A DNA stretch of 64,000 nt from Harringtonia aguacate (GCA_014183095.1 JACCPH010000006.1:1-64000); one strand, 5' to 3'; counted from the stretch's first letter, positions 30,288-40,968 are shown. Program-made: numbers and translations. The notes: a model not told the origin generated them from the letters alone.

Positions 30288-31829
30288 ATGGCCCAGATGG
30301 ACATTGACTGGAAGCAGCACCGATGGGCCATCTTCTACTGCTGCGTGTCACTCATCGGCGCGCTGTGCTACGGCTATGACACCATCTACTACACGGGCAT
30401 CCAGGGCATGGACAGCTTCATCCGGGACTACGGCGCGCGCCAGGCCGACGGCACGTACGCGCTGACCACGACATTCTTGTCCGTGACGGCCTCGGTCATC
30501 TACGTGGGCGAGTTTGTGGGCGCGCTGGCGGCGGCCCCCATCAACGAGCGCTGGGGCCGCAAGGCTGTGTTCTTGTCGGCGTCGCTGTGCATCTGCGCCG
30601 GCGCCGTCGTGCAGCTGTGCGCCTTTGGCAGCTACGGCGTCTTTTGCGTGGGCCGCGTGTTCCTGGGCCTGGGCATCGGCCAGTTCACCGCCACCTGCCT
30701 CATCTACATTGGCGAGGTGGCGCCGGCGCCCATCCGCGGGCCCGCCCTCATGATGTTCCAGTTTATGCAGTCGGTGGCCCAGCTGGCCGTCTCGTGCATC
30801 ACCCAGGGCACCGCCTCCCTCGACAGCCAGGCCGCCTACCACATCCCCATGGGCCTGCTCCTGGTGCTGCCCTGCGCCATGTTCGCCTGTCTGCCCTTTG
30901 TGCCCGAGAGCCCGGTCTGGTACGTCAGCCGGGACCGCGGCCCCGACGCCGCCCAGGCCCTCGCCAAGATCCACCGCGGCGGCTCGCCTGCTTACGTGCC
31001 CGCCGCCGACCTGGCCGCCATCGAGGAGCAGGTGCGCGGCGAGCGCGCGCTGGCGGCGCAGTCGACGTGGGCGTCGCTGCTGTGCGATCCGGTGGAGCGC
31101 CGCAAGCTCGTCTTCTCGTGCGGCGTCATGTTTGCGCAGCAGATCAACGGCATCCAGTTCTGGTACACGTACGGCGTCGTCTTTGCCGAGTCGATCGGCG
31201 TGGCCCAGCCGTTCACCATCAACACCATTACCAACACACTGCAAATCCTCGCCGTCGGCGCCTCCGTCCTGCTCGGCAACCGGCTGCCCCGCCGCACCAA
31301 CCTGCTCTGGAGCACCGTCGGCATGCTCGTGTCGCTCGTCGTCGTCGGCGGCCTCGGCACCACCAACCCGGGCGGTCCCTTTTCTTCGCCGGTCGGCACC
31401 GCCATTGTCGTCTTCGCCTACATCAACATTGTCTGCTACAACTTTAGCATCGGCACCCTCTCCTACACCATTGCCTCCGAGATGGCCGTCGGCCGCAACC
31501 GCAACAAGATCACCGCCTGCTCCATGGGCACCTTTTTCTTCACCGTCTGGCTCATGGTCTTTGTCAGCCCCTACCTCTACTACTCGGCCCGCCTCGGGCC
31601 CATGCTCGCCTTTGTCTACGCCGCCACCACCCTCTCCACCCTCGCCTACGTCTGGTTCTGCGTCGGCGAGACCACCGGCCGCACCAACGCCGACATTGAG
31701 CTCCTCTTCCAGCGCCGCGTCCCCGTCCGCCAGTGGGCCGCCTACCAGATCGACGGCGACGACGTCGAGATGGCCAAGTGCAAGGCGGACACGGCGGGGA
31801 CAGTCGAGGTGGAGGAGGGCACAGCATGA
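30288..31829 (+). CDS. MFS sugar transporter (hexose/lactose permease type)
   Basis: A 513-residue intronless plasma-membrane sugar:H+ symporter or facilitator. ATG 30288 is in good context (CACCATGGC). Family signatures in order: GYDTIYYTGIQGM in helix 1; GALAAAPINERWGRKAVF between helices 2 and 3; VGRVFLGLGIGQFTATCLIYIGEVAPAPIRG; FVPESPVWYV; the sugar-binding FAQQINGIQFWYTYG in helix 7; and VGETTGRTNADIELLF in place of the usual PETKGR. The last 40 residues are a polar tail. About 12 membrane helices are expected. A C6-type regulator lies directly upstream on the same strand. Confidence 0.92.
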   Translation: MAQMDIDWKQHRWAIFYCCVSLIGALCYGYDTIYYTGIQGMDSFIRDYGARQADGTYALTTTFLSVTASVIYVGEFVGALAAAPINERWGRKAVFLSASLCICAGAVVQLCAFGSYGVFCVGRVFLGLGIGQFTATCLIYIGEVAPAPIRGPALMMFQFMQSVAQLAVSCITQGTASLDSQAAYHIPMGLLLVLPCAMFACLPFVPESPVWYVSRDRGPDAAQALAKIHRGGSPAYVPAADLAAIEEQVRGERALAAQSTWASLLCDPVERRKLVFSCGVMFAQQINGIQFWYTYGVVFAESIGVAQPFTINTITNTLQILAVGASVLLGNRLPRRTNLLWSTVGMLVSLVVVGGLGTTNPGGPFSSPVGTAIVVFAYINIVCYNFSIGTLSYTIASEMAVGRNRNKITACSMGTFFFTVWLMVFVSPYLYYSARLGPMLAFVYAATTLSTLAYVWFCVGETTGRTNADIELLFQRRVPVRQWAAYQIDGDDVEMAKCKADTAGTVEVEEGTA

Positions 31830-32092
31830 GGGACAACCGGCTTCACAAACACGTACGACCATCATACACAGAAATGCAGGCATAGTGCAGGCATAGTGCA
31901 GGCATGGAGCATATTATCATTAGCATTATGAGTGATTTGAATAGTGAAACATGCACACGACCCGCAAATCTGGCCTCGCCTGCTGAAAAAAAGGAACCAT
32001 GATGCATAAAGGGGAATATTGTAATGAGTGAGAGAAAAGAAAAACAAAAACGCTGTCCAAAATCAAAGAAACCAATGCCAAATGCAATCATC

Positions 32093-34492
32093 TCACGCTG
32101 GCGGCCGCGTCGTCGGGTAGTAGCGCGAGATGGGGATCCGCACCGTCGTCGGCTGGCCGTTGTGGTGGGTCGTGACCGTGGCGGCCGGCGGCACAATGAT
32201 GCCGCCGAGGCTCGCCGAGACGGCGCCGGCCGGCAGTGGCGGCGGCACCGCCGACGACGTGTACGCCAGCTGGCTGCTGCTGCCTCGGCTGCTGGGGCGC
32301 CGGGCCCCAGCACCACCGCCGTTTTGACTTTGACCCTGGTTGCGCAGCAGGCTGCGGCTGCTGGGCGCGTGCAGCGACACCCGCGTCGGCGTCGGCCACA
32401 TGGACTCGCCCGGCAGCGGCTCGAGGATGAGGCTGCTGCGCGTGCTGGCCGTGCGGGCGCTGCGGATGCTCCGGGCAACATTCAGGTGGCGAACGGACAG
32501 CCCGCCTGCGGTGGTGCCTTCGGTAGGCGCCAGACCGGCCGCCGACGCCGCCGCCACGCTGCTGCCGGCCCTCCCGTCATCCGACGTCGCCGCCACCGAC
32601 ACCGTCGGCGTCTGTGGCGGCATCGGCCACGGCAGCGTCGACGGCGACATGAACGCGCTGCTGGCAATGCTCCAGCCGCCGATGCTTCCCCGGCTCGACC
32701 GCCGCGTCGACACCGTGCCCGACCGGCTGAGCGGCGGCTGCTGCAGCTTCTCGTCGTCGTACTGCGGCTCCGACCGCGACCGCGACTGTGCGTGCTTCTG
32801 CGCCTTTTGCGGTTTCTGTGGCTTGTCCGACTTTTGTGATGACTTTTGCGGCTTCTGCGCCTTCTCCGGCTGCGGCTGCTGCTGTCTCTGCGCTCCGGTG
32901 ACCGCAGCGGCTGCATGGCGTGGTGCTGCTGCCGCTGCCGCCACCGCACCCACGGCCGCCGCCGCCGATGACGCTGCCAGAGCCACCGTCGCCAGCGGGC
33001 TCAGCATCGTGTGCGGCCGCTCCGTCATGCCCGGCGCATGCGGCCCGCGCTGCATCGACTCCTCGATCGACTCCCGCGCGTCCCACCGGTGCGGCGGCTT
33101 CTCCGTCGTCGGCGACGGCCGGTAGTGTATCCGCAGCGTCTGTGCCGTCGATCCGGGCCGTCGCGCCGACAGTGGCAGCGGTGCCGGCTTGAGGCGGGAC
33201 ACCAGCGGGCTCTTGGTGCTGCCGTTGTTGTAGTTGTTGTTATTGTTGTTGCGGGTGGACGGGAACGTGCTGTAGCTGCACTGGGACGCGGGCGGCGTCG
33301 ACAGCGTCGGCGAGTCGAGGGTGCCCGAGCCCGAGCGCTTGATGGCCGACGCCCGCACGTTGGGCGGCAGGATGATGATCTCGCTGATGCCGTCGGGGGG
33401 CAGCGGCTTGTTCTTGTCGACCTTTCTGCTCCAGACGCTCCTGCGCTTCTCAGATGCCGCTGCTCCTTTCGTGCCAGGCGCCAGGAGCGAGTCCACCGAG
33501 TCGAGCGCCTTGGCACCGCGCGGCACCTCTCTCTCCCGGGAAATGATGGAGCGCACGACGCGAGAGCGGCGGAAGAAGAAGAGAAGGAGGACAATGGCAG
33601 CGATCACGACAACGCCCACTGCGAGGTTAGCATGAGACAAAAAAAAAAAAAAAAAAAAAAAACGGCAGAGGAAAAGATACGCACCGACGAGACCGACAAT
33701 CATCGCGGTGTGGTTCCCCGACGACTTGGTGGTGCTGGTGCTGCTGTTGTCAGAATGGGTGCTGGCGGTGCCTGCGCCTGTGGTCGTGGTCGGCGGCGCG
33801 TTGTCGGCGCTCCCGGACGCCGTCACCAGCGCCGTGACCGTCGTGACGGCCGAGTCGGCTGCAGCGACTGTGGTCGTCTTGGGTGTGTAGGACACAATGG
33901 TGAGCAGGCCGTCGCTGCCCGTGTACGCCGCCGACACGATCCGGTCGTCGCTGTTGAGGTACGCCGACACCGTCTGGCCGTCCACGGCCACGTAAGCGGA
34001 CACCCAGGTGCCGGAGACGGAGTCGACCAGCGAGGCGGTCGCCGTGGCGGCTGTCGTCGTGATGCTGCCGGCATTTGCAGCCATGTTGATCTTGTTGGCC
34101 TCTGCCGTGCTCGATATCAAAGCCGTAGCCGTGGCTGTGGCCGTGCCGGCCGTGGCTGCTGGTGCAGCTGCTGTCGACGCAGCTGGTGTGGAAGCAAATG
34201 TGGAAGACGACGACGACGGTTGCGCGGTCTCGGCCGTGGTCATGCTATCGGTGTCGTCCTCTGGTGATGGCGCACCAGATGGAGCTGACCACCCATCGGG
34301 CAGTTCATTGCTGTCGCTGCCACTGCTTCTGTTGTTGTTGTTGCTGTTGTTGTTGCTGTTGCTGTTGTTGCTACTGCTGCTGCTTCCCCGGCCGGCACGC
34401 CGGCTGAGCGCATTCCATGCGGTGTAGACGAGGGAAGACAGTGAGCGGGTGCCGTGGTCCCGTTGGTCGTTGACCGAAGGGATGGCGACCAT
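32093..34492 (-). CDS. Single-pass Ser/Thr/Asn-rich membrane protein, wall-sensor-like, function unknown
   Basis: A 777-residue protein with one 66-bp intron (33684-33619). The N-terminal ~290 residues are Ser/Thr/Ala-rich with a poly-Ser/poly-Asn tract near residues 37-60 and are probably extracellular and O-glycosylated. A single membrane segment, MIVGLVVGVVVIAAIVLLLFFF, is followed by basic RRSRVVRS. A cytoplasmic tail of about 470 residues is rich in Ser, Pro, Arg and Gln, with SVWSRKVDKNKPLPP and a basic QKPQKSSQKSDKPQKPQKAQK-type segment. This layout is that of fungal Mid2/Wsc-like sensors, but no clear signal peptide or Cys-rich WSC domain is seen. The intron length is a multiple of three and it has no stop, so retention would keep the frame. 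Confidence 0.78.
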   Translation of the reverse strand: MVAIPSVNDQRDHGTRSLSSLVYTAWNALSRRAGRGSSSSSNNSNSNNNSNNNNRSSGSDSNELPDGWSAPSGAPSPEDDTDSMTTAETAQPSSSSSTFASTPAASTAAAPAATAGTATATATALISSTAEANKINMAANAGSITTTAATATASLVDSVSGTWVSAYVAVDGQTVSAYLNSDDRIVSAAYTGSDGLLTIVSYTPKTTTVAAADSAVTTVTALVTASGSADNAPPTTTTGAGTASTHSDNSSTSTTKSSGNHTAMIVGLVGAYLFLCRFFFFFFFLSHANLAVGVVVIAAIVLLLFFFRRSRVVRSIISREREVPRGAKALDSVDSLLAPGTKGAAASEKRRSVWSRKVDKNKPLPPDGISEIIILPPNVRASAIKRSGSGTLDSPTLSTPPASQCSYSTFPSTRNNNNNNYNNGSTKSPLVSRLKPAPLPLSARRPGSTAQTLRIHYRPSPTTEKPPHRWDARESIEESMQRGPHAPGMTERPHTMLSPLATVALAASSAAAAVGAVAAAAAAPRHAAAAVTGAQRQQQPQPEKAQKPQKSSQKSDKPQKPQKAQKHAQSRSRSEPQYDDEKLQQPPLSRSGTVSTRRSSRGSIGGWSIASSAFMSPSTLPWPMPPQTPTVSVAATSDDGRAGSSVAAASAAGLAPTEGTTAGGLSVRHLNVARSIRSARTASTRSSLILEPLPGESMWPTPTRVSLHAPSSRSLLRNQGQSQNGGGAGARRPSSRGSSSQLAYTSSAVPPPLPAGAVSASLGGIIVPPAATVTTHHNGQPTTVRIPISRYYPTTRPPA

Positions 34493-36267
34493 GGTTGAGA
34501 GAAATCAAAATGAGGAGCCCCGGTCGGGAATGATCGGCGATCTCAGATAGGAAATTCGGTTTGCGGTTCCTGAGTACGGCTTCCTGGAACCGACGTAAAA
34601 GATGGACGCAGAACTGGTCTGGCGGAAGGAAACGAATGTGGGAGGCGAACAGCCTCATCAGTCTTTGCAATGTCGAAGCTGGGGAAAATGCAAATGCAGA
34701 AAGAGAGTCCAGGTAAAAAGAGCGCTGGAACGTGTCGCCGTATGATTTGATGCCGATGCTTCGATCACAAGGATCCCCTCTTGCCAGCAGACAGGACCAG
34801 CCAACGACCCATTCTCGCCAGAGAAACTGCGCTGGAGACCAAACCGAAAAAAACGAGAGCGACAGACAAAAAACGAAGGACAAGAGTCGAAAACGACAGA
34901 CGAAAAAAGTGAGAGACGAAGTGAGAGACAAAAGCGACTGACGAAAAAAAAAAAAAAAAAGAGAGGGAATGAGTCCGAAAGGAGAGAGACTGGACGACAA
35001 TAGGAGTCAGAAAGACAGGAAAAACCAAGCAAAAACAAACAGGCCGCGTACCGACAAAAGTATTAGGGGACTAACCAGCCCAGACGTAGCATTACAGAAA
35101 TAGAAACCTGGGGGGGGAGAGAGAATGGGAAGGGAAGAGAGAGAAACGGCAAGGAGAAAAGCGTAGCGGATGTTTCAAGATGTTTGTGGATGGCAGGCAA
35201 TTGCCTCGTTTGGGCTAAGCTTCTTCCACCAGCACCACCAGCACCGTTGGCATTGTCTTTATGCGGCGGCCGAAACCCCCCATTCGCCGGGCCATCGAAC
35301 CGGACGTCACTCCATCACCAGGCAGCCTCCCTGCCAGCATTGCCTATTTCAGCTAGTCCTTGACGCCACTATTGGTTTTTGTAGAAACGCCGGTGGGTTG
35401 CTGGGATGGGGGGGGGATGGGAGACCACTGCAGCTGTCGAGGCTGACGGTTGCAGTCGTCCGACGTGAAGGATAGGGGAGATGCTACCGTTGCGGCTAAG
35501 CCCCTTTAGGGACAGGCAATTTCCCAGGGTCGATCAGTGCTGTTTGTCGTCTACAGGGGGGGGGCAGTGCCCATCAGCGCCCACCAGCACCCACCAGTGG
35601 CCCCTCCCAGCGCCCATCAGTGGTCCCCCCAGCGCCCACCGGCGCCACCAGCGTCGCGGATAGGCCCTTTTGTGCAGGAACACAGGACGGCCCACGGGCC
35701 CTGTCACTGCCCCCACAGTGCTCCGCCCGGAGAGCCTTGAGCAATTTCCCGCGGCCACGGACCGTCCAGGCATTGAATCGCAGGCTGGTCCGAGCAGCGA
35801 GCGCGTGAACAGGTTCGTGTGTGTCTTGTGCGTGGTGTGCAGGGAGCAACTCTTGGTTCTCGCGGGAGTGTGGCGTTGGTCGAGATGCCCCTATCCAAGA
35901 TTCAGTTAATATTGCCCCTTGTCGGTCCGACGGCCAACAACCAACAGCCAGCTCTCTCCAGACTCCTGCCAAAAGCAGCCGGCGACGACATCCGAAAAAT
36001 CCGTCGTTGTCATCGCCAAACGTACGAGCAGCAGGCGCGTCGCCCTTTTCAGATCTTTAGAACGTGTCAGAACACGAGGGTTCATGCGTTGCGACTGCTA
36101 CGGCAACATGGCGTCTTTTCCGAATACGGTGTCAGTCGAAAAGGCTGCTGCAGAATGGCCACCTGCGGTCCCCACTGGACGGTCACGTGGTATGTGTATC
36201 CGGATACAAACTAGTGCGAGAGCTTCCCCGCTGCAGAACAAGGCCATCCAGCAAGTCACAGTGCGCC
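34493..36267. other. Intergenic, low-complexity leader region
   Basis: It holds the 5' flank of the membrane-protein gene, with A-rich stretches at 34840-35050 and short GA-rich tracts. A C-rich patch at 35570-35650 has repeated CAGCGCCCA(C/T)CAG-type units. No coding-like frame was recognised. Confidence 0.5.
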
Positions 36268-36292
36268 GGCTAAATCCAGCGTCGCGGCTAAA
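36268..36292 (+). promoter_or_regulatory. Paired GGCTAAA sites (XlnR/Xyr1-type) upstream of the GH43 gene
   Basis: GGCTAAA occurs at 36268-36274 and again at 36286-36292, 18 bp apart and in the same orientation, 214-238 bp upstream of the GH43 ATG. GGCTAAA is the classical binding motif of the fungal xylanase activator XlnR/Xyr1. Two copies just upstream of a beta-xylosidase-type gene make function plausible. Binding has not been shown. Confidence 0.6.
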
Positions 36293-36505
36293 GTGGCAGC
36301 CAACCACGCCCAGCCTCAGACATATTTGTAGTCGGGGTAGCTGAGGACGAGTCTCGAGGCCGTCCTGCCGGCGAGGACTCGCGCTCGTATATCTCGCCAG
36401 ACATGGCGTTCGACCTGCCGCTCGCGAAGCCGCTGATGCTGCTCCCAACGATGTCTCCTCCTCCTCTTCCTCCTCCTCCTTCTCCGCCTCCGCCTCGACG
36501 CAACC

Positions 36506-38269
36506 ATGCCTCTCGTGCGCAACCCCATCCTGCCCGGCTTCAACGCCGACCCGTCGATTGTGCGGGTGGGCGGCGACTATTATATTGCGACGTCGACGTT
36601 TGAATGGTACCCGGGCGTGCAGATCCATCACTCGACAGACCTGGCCAACTGGACGCTGGTGTCGCGACCCCTGACGCGCGCGACGCAGCTGGACATGCGC
36701 GGCGACCCCGACAGCGGCGGCGTGTGGGCGCCGTGTCTGACGCACGACGGCACGCAGTTCTGGCTGGTGTACTCGGACGTGAAGCGGCGGGACGGCAGCT
36801 TCAAGGACAGCCACAACTACATTGTGCACGCGCCGGCGATCACGGGCCCGTGGTCGGACCCGGTGTACGCCAACAGCTCGGGCTTCGACCCGTCGCTGTT
36901 CCACGACGACGACGGCCGCAAGTGGTTCGTCAACATGCTGTGGGACTACCGCCAGCGCACGGCGACGGGCACGGCCTTTGCCGGCATCGGGCTGCAAGAG
37001 TTTGACGCGGCCCAGGGGCGGCTCGTGGGTCCGCGGCGCAACATTTTCCGGGGCACCGAGCTGGCCATCACCGAGGCGCCGCACCTGTACAAGCGCGGCG
37101 GCGTGTACTACCTGCTGACGGCCGAGGGCGGCACCGAATACGCGCACGCGGCGACGCTGGCGCGGTCGACGAGCGGCAGCGTCTGGGGGCCCTACGAGAC
37201 GCACCCGGACGCGCACATTCTCACGAGCAAGGACCACCCGCGGGCGGCGCTGCAGCGGGCGGGCCACGGCAGCCTAGTCGACACGCCCGACGGCCGCCGC
37301 ACCTACCTAGTGCACCTAACGGGGCGACCGACGACGCAGGACCGGCGCTGTGTGCTGGGCCGCGAGACGGCCATCCAGGCGGCGCACTGGGCCGACGACG
37401 GCTGGCTCTACGTCGACGGCGGGCCGGTGCCGTCGCTGCGCGTGGACGTGCCGGGCACCCGCGACGACGACCCGGCCACGTCGCCGTACTGGGCGGAGCA
37501 GCGGTACACGTTTGACGCGGGCAGGTGCTACGGCGAAAGCAGCGACAACGTCGACGACGCCCACGCCGTCCACGCCGGCCTCGTCCCCTGGCTGCACCCC
37601 GACTTCCAGTGGCTGCGCACGCCCCAGCCCGAGCGCATCCTGCGCTGCGACAACGAGACCGGCCAGCTCGTGCTGCTGGGCCGCGAGTCGGTGGGCTCGT
37701 GGTTCGAGCAGGCGCTCGTGGCCCGCCGCCAGACGCACTTTTCGTTCGACGCCGAGACCGTCGTCGACGTCGCCCCCGCCGACGAGCGCCAGTTTGCCGG
37801 CCTCATTCTGTACTACGGCGCGTTCAACTTTTTCTACCTCTCGGTCACCGCCGCCGACGACCGCCCGGGCCAGCGCGAGCTGCAGATCCTCACCTCGGAA
37901 ATCTCCTACCCCTACGGCGACCTCGCCCAGCCGCTCGCCCCGGCCGTGCCCATCCCCGCCACCGGCAAGGTCACGCTGGCCGCCACGGTCCGCGGCCGCC
38001 GCCTGCAGTTCTGGTATGCGACAGAGGGCGAGGGCGGCGGCAGCGGCAGCGGCGGCGGCGACAAGGGTCACGCCCTGCAAAAGATTGGCCGCGTCTACGA
38101 CGCGTCCATCCTCTCGGACGAGTGCGGCACGCAGCCCGGCCGCGGCTGCAGCTTCACGGGCGCCTTTGTGGGCATGGCCGCGTCCGACATCAACGGCACC
38201 GCCATGCCGGCCCGCTTCGACTACTTTGTCTACCGGCCCGCGCACGACGCGAGCGACCGGTATGAGTAG
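36506..38269 (+). CDS. Glycoside hydrolase family 43, beta-xylosidase-type, intracellular
   Basis: A 587-residue intronless enzyme that releases xylose (or arabinose) from short oligosaccharides. The start is MPLVRNPILPGFNADPS at 36506. The five-bladed beta-propeller lies in the first ~320 residues. The general base is the Asp of FNADPS (residue 15), the pKa-modulating Asp is in SGFDPSLFHDDDG, and the general acid Glu is in LAITEAPHLYKRGGVYYLL. Other family marks are STFEWYPGVQIHHSTDL and GGVWAPCL. A C-terminal beta-sandwich domain follows (TAVVDVAPADERQFAGLILYY-like region, about 400-580) as in fungal beta-xylosidases. There is no signal peptide, so it acts in the cytosol on imported xylo-oligomers. 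Paired GGCTAAA sites lie upstream. Confidence 0.92.
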   Translation: MPLVRNPILPGFNADPSIVRVGGDYYIATSTFEWYPGVQIHHSTDLANWTLVSRPLTRATQLDMRGDPDSGGVWAPCLTHDGTQFWLVYSDVKRRDGSFKDSHNYIVHAPAITGPWSDPVYANSSGFDPSLFHDDDGRKWFVNMLWDYRQRTATGTAFAGIGLQEFDAAQGRLVGPRRNIFRGTELAITEAPHLYKRGGVYYLLTAEGGTEYAHAATLARSTSGSVWGPYETHPDAHILTSKDHPRAALQRAGHGSLVDTPDGRRTYLVHLTGRPTTQDRRCVLGRETAIQAAHWADDGWLYVDGGPVPSLRVDVPGTRDDDPATSPYWAEQRYTFDAGRCYGESSDNVDDAHAVHAGLVPWLHPDFQWLRTPQPERILRCDNETGQLVLLGRESVGSWFEQALVARRQTHFSFDAETVVDVAPADERQFAGLILYYGAFNFFYLSVTAADDRPGQRELQILTSEISYPYGDLAQPLAPAVPIPATGKVTLAATVRGRRLQFWYATEGEGGGSGSGGGDKGHALQKIGRVYDASILSDECGTQPGRGCSFTGAFVGMAASDINGTAMPARFDYFVYRPAHDASDRYE

Positions 38270-39113
38270 GTGGAAGGAGTCCAATGCTCCATCAGGATGA
38301 AGGACAGTCAATACTCGTAAATTTGCATCAGGCTGTATCAGACGAATTATGGAGACGCCAAAACGTCATATCACATCACTCGTCCAGAATGACTAATTCT
38401 TCAGCGGACCCACAGACTGCCGGCGCCTGTCAATGACACAATCCAGCCGCAGTCTTGTGCTTTGTATTTTTGTCAAAACTTGAGGACCTTCTGCCAAAAC
38501 ATGAGAACCTGCCATCCTCCTCGCAAGGAATGCCGTTTTCAAAATGGCGTCTCACAGTCGGATGTAAGCATCCTGCGCAGTGGCCCTCTCTGCCTGGTCT
38601 GCCTGGCAGGCAGCTGCGCCCCAGACCTCATGGCGGCCGTTCTCGCAGATTAGCAGGCTAAGTCCGGCCTCAGCCCTGTGAGTCACCGGACCTGCGACAC
38701 CACCCCCCGCCGACCCAGGCGCATCGCCAAGGAACGCCATTGGCTGGCCAGCCCGGGCGATGCTTCAGAATGACCAGCCAGCAAGGCACACCATACCTCG
38801 CGTAGTGGTCTCGTAGTCCTCTTTCCGTCCCATCCTTTCGGGATGGCGGACCCGCCCACTCAACTCCGAGAAGCTGACTCCTCCGTCTTGCTCACACACG
38901 CCTTGCTGGTATAATAGCTCGTCACTCTTTCTCCAGTCTTCCCCAGACTTCCACCATTGTCCAGCAAACTGTGTCTTTTTCCTTTCTCTCACGCCCTTGA
39001 CGCCCTCTCGGCGACATGTGCGACAGCTTAAGCTGACACGTAACGCTTTCTTTTCCCACCTGCTTGACTCACTCGCACTTTGCATACTTAAATACCCTTG
39101 ACTTTTTCGCGTC
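38270..39113. other. Intergenic
   Basis: No coding-like frame. A CATACTTAAATA sequence near 39083-39094 could be the TATA-like element of the gene starting at 39114. Confidence 0.5.
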
Positions 39114-40490
39114 ATGGGTCTCGTTCTTTACGATGCCACCGGCGACTGTTCGGTCTCGGACGTCGCCTTGTTTTTGTCAGACGACGACTACCACGGCCAT
39201 GACGGTGCTGGCCTGACGGATTTCCGCCACCTGCCGCCCGGCCGCGGCCAGAGCCGTGACTGGCGCCGTGGTGCCCCCAAGACGCGCCTCAGCCAGCGGC
39301 AGACGCAGCGCTGGGCTGACTTTTACTGGATCGGCACCGACGCCGACGCCGACGCCGTTCGTGGTCTTGGTCGCCATCCCACTACGACGGTGCGGCCGCA
39401 CCAGGCCCGCCGTATGCAAGTGGCCGGCCAGCGGCTGGGCCATACGGCGTGGTACCGGGCCAAGTTTGGCCAGGCCAAGACGGAAGCGGGTGAGGCCGCA
39501 GACAACGACACGGCCTGTCACCGCCGCCGGTCATCGCCTTGGGGCCCTCTGCCGGGCCTGCCACGGCGGCACAACCGCCATGCCCGCCTCGTCGAGGACG
39601 ACCCGGTCGAGCTGGCCCGCAGCAACATGGTGCTGCCGATCGAGAGCGACCGCGACCGCGCACGCGACCGCACACGCGCGCGGCCGCCCAGCCTCGAGCG
39701 GCAGGGCGCCTTCCGCGCGGCCAGCACGTCCAAGGCAGCACTCTCGGGGGTCGTGCACCTCGCCGACGTGGCCTCGGACGCGGAGCTGTACAGCCTCGGC
39801 ATACTGTACGACGAGCCGGAGGCGAAGGAGGCGACGTCGTGCGAATCCGACACCCCCCACGACGCCTCCTTTGGCCTTGACTGCATCGCCCACGACACGC
39901 CGCTGTACCCGATCCAGGACGCGCGGCGGCAGCGGCAGAAGCAGCGCCTCGGGCAGTACCCTGGGCAGCGGCTACGACAGCCGCGGCGCCGACCCCATCA
40001 CCGGCGGGGGGCCTGGCCGGCGCTGGACCGCTGGGAGCACTGCAGCGCGGGCGTCGAGTCGCCCGTGGTGCTGCCGCTGGACCTGTCGCGGGCGCAGCTG
40101 TCCGACGACGAGGCGCTGGCGCGGTTTCTCGCCAGGGAGGAGGAGGAGACGACGGCCATGGAGACGGACCTTTTGGCGACAGCTGCGACCAGTCGGCCGT
40201 GCATCCACATTGTTTATGAATTGGAGGACGAGGACGAGGACGAGGAAGAGAAAGAAGAAGAGAAAGATGAAAAGTTGGTGGAGGACGCTGAGGTCACGAG
40301 CAGTGGCGCTGGCCGTGACGACGCTGGTGACGACGCCGGTGACGACGACTGGGTCGTGGACATGGATGTGCCCCACGGGGACGACCTGGACGACCTGGAC
40401 ATGGTTTGGGACGGAGCTGCTGAGCACAGCAACAGCTCGGGCAACCTCGACGCCTGGCTCGTGCTGCGCGGTCTTCACGACGGCTCGTAG
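39114..40490 (+). CDS. Hypothetical protein with acidic C-terminus (458 aa)
   Basis: An ATG-initiated single-exon frame (MGLVLYDATGDCSVSDVALF). The middle is Arg/His-rich with low hydrophobicity, for example an RDRARDRTRARP segment near residue 183. Near residues 370-390 is a Glu/Asp/Lys run (EDEDEDEEEKEEEKDEK), followed by Asp-rich segments and a well-formed end (NLDAWLVLRGLHDGS). The N-terminus, VYELEDEDE, DDEALARFLAREEE and the C-terminus look conserved-protein-like, and a promoter TATA-like box is near. No domain is recognised. Nuclear location is possible from the charge pattern. The Arg-rich middle could include unspliced or wrong-frame sequence. Confidence 0.5.
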   Translation: MGLVLYDATGDCSVSDVALFLSDDDYHGHDGAGLTDFRHLPPGRGQSRDWRRGAPKTRLSQRQTQRWADFYWIGTDADADAVRGLGRHPTTTVRPHQARRMQVAGQRLGHTAWYRAKFGQAKTEAGEAADNDTACHRRRSSPWGPLPGLPRRHNRHARLVEDDPVELARSNMVLPIESDRDRARDRTRARPPSLERQGAFRAASTSKAALSGVVHLADVASDAELYSLGILYDEPEAKEATSCESDTPHDASFGLDCIAHDTPLYPIQDARRQRQKQRLGQYPGQRLRQPRRRPHHRRGAWPALDRWEHCSAGVESPVVLPLDLSRAQLSDDEALARFLAREEEETTAMETDLLATAATSRPCIHIVYELEDEDEDEEEKEEEKDEKLVEDAEVTSSGAGRDDAGDDAGDDDWVVDMDVPHGDDLDDLDMVWDGAAEHSNSSGNLDAWLVLRGLHDGS

Positions 40491-40968
40491 CAGGTCCGCG
40501 GCGGCGGCTCCGGGAGCACCACGGTGTGCTGCTCTCGGCCGCTGGCCACACAGGCAGAGGGAGGTGGGGTCCCCCCCCCTCCCCCCTCCCCCCCCCTCCG
40601 GACTGGCCCTCATAATGTGAAACACAGACCGCGCGCAGGAGAGGTGCGGACAGAGAGAGGAGAGCGTGGCCGTTCCCAGCTTCGGTGCTCGTCTCATGGG
40701 ACTTGAGCTCGGCTTGGAATCTGGTCTCGTGTCCCTTTTCCCGCCCCCCCTCCTGAATGTACGAGTGGAGGCGTCTTGTCGAGCGTTTCTGTTGTTTGGT
40801 TTTTTATGACTGCATCTTTCTATTTTTGGCCCCTTGTTAATTTTGTTTCGAATTGTTTCCCTCGGCTTGTGTTATTACTATTATTACTCGGTTACTGTTT
40901 CTGAATCCCCACGCTTTTTTGCCTTGAACGCCTGTAACGCGCAAAAAACCACCTGGCTGCCCCGCTCG

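Noticed and set aside
30348..31883. Long minus-strand frame of 511 codons opposite the sugar transporter
   Set aside because: It is the GC-rich antisense shadow of the transporter, with Gly/Ala/Asp/Arg-biased composition and no motifs.
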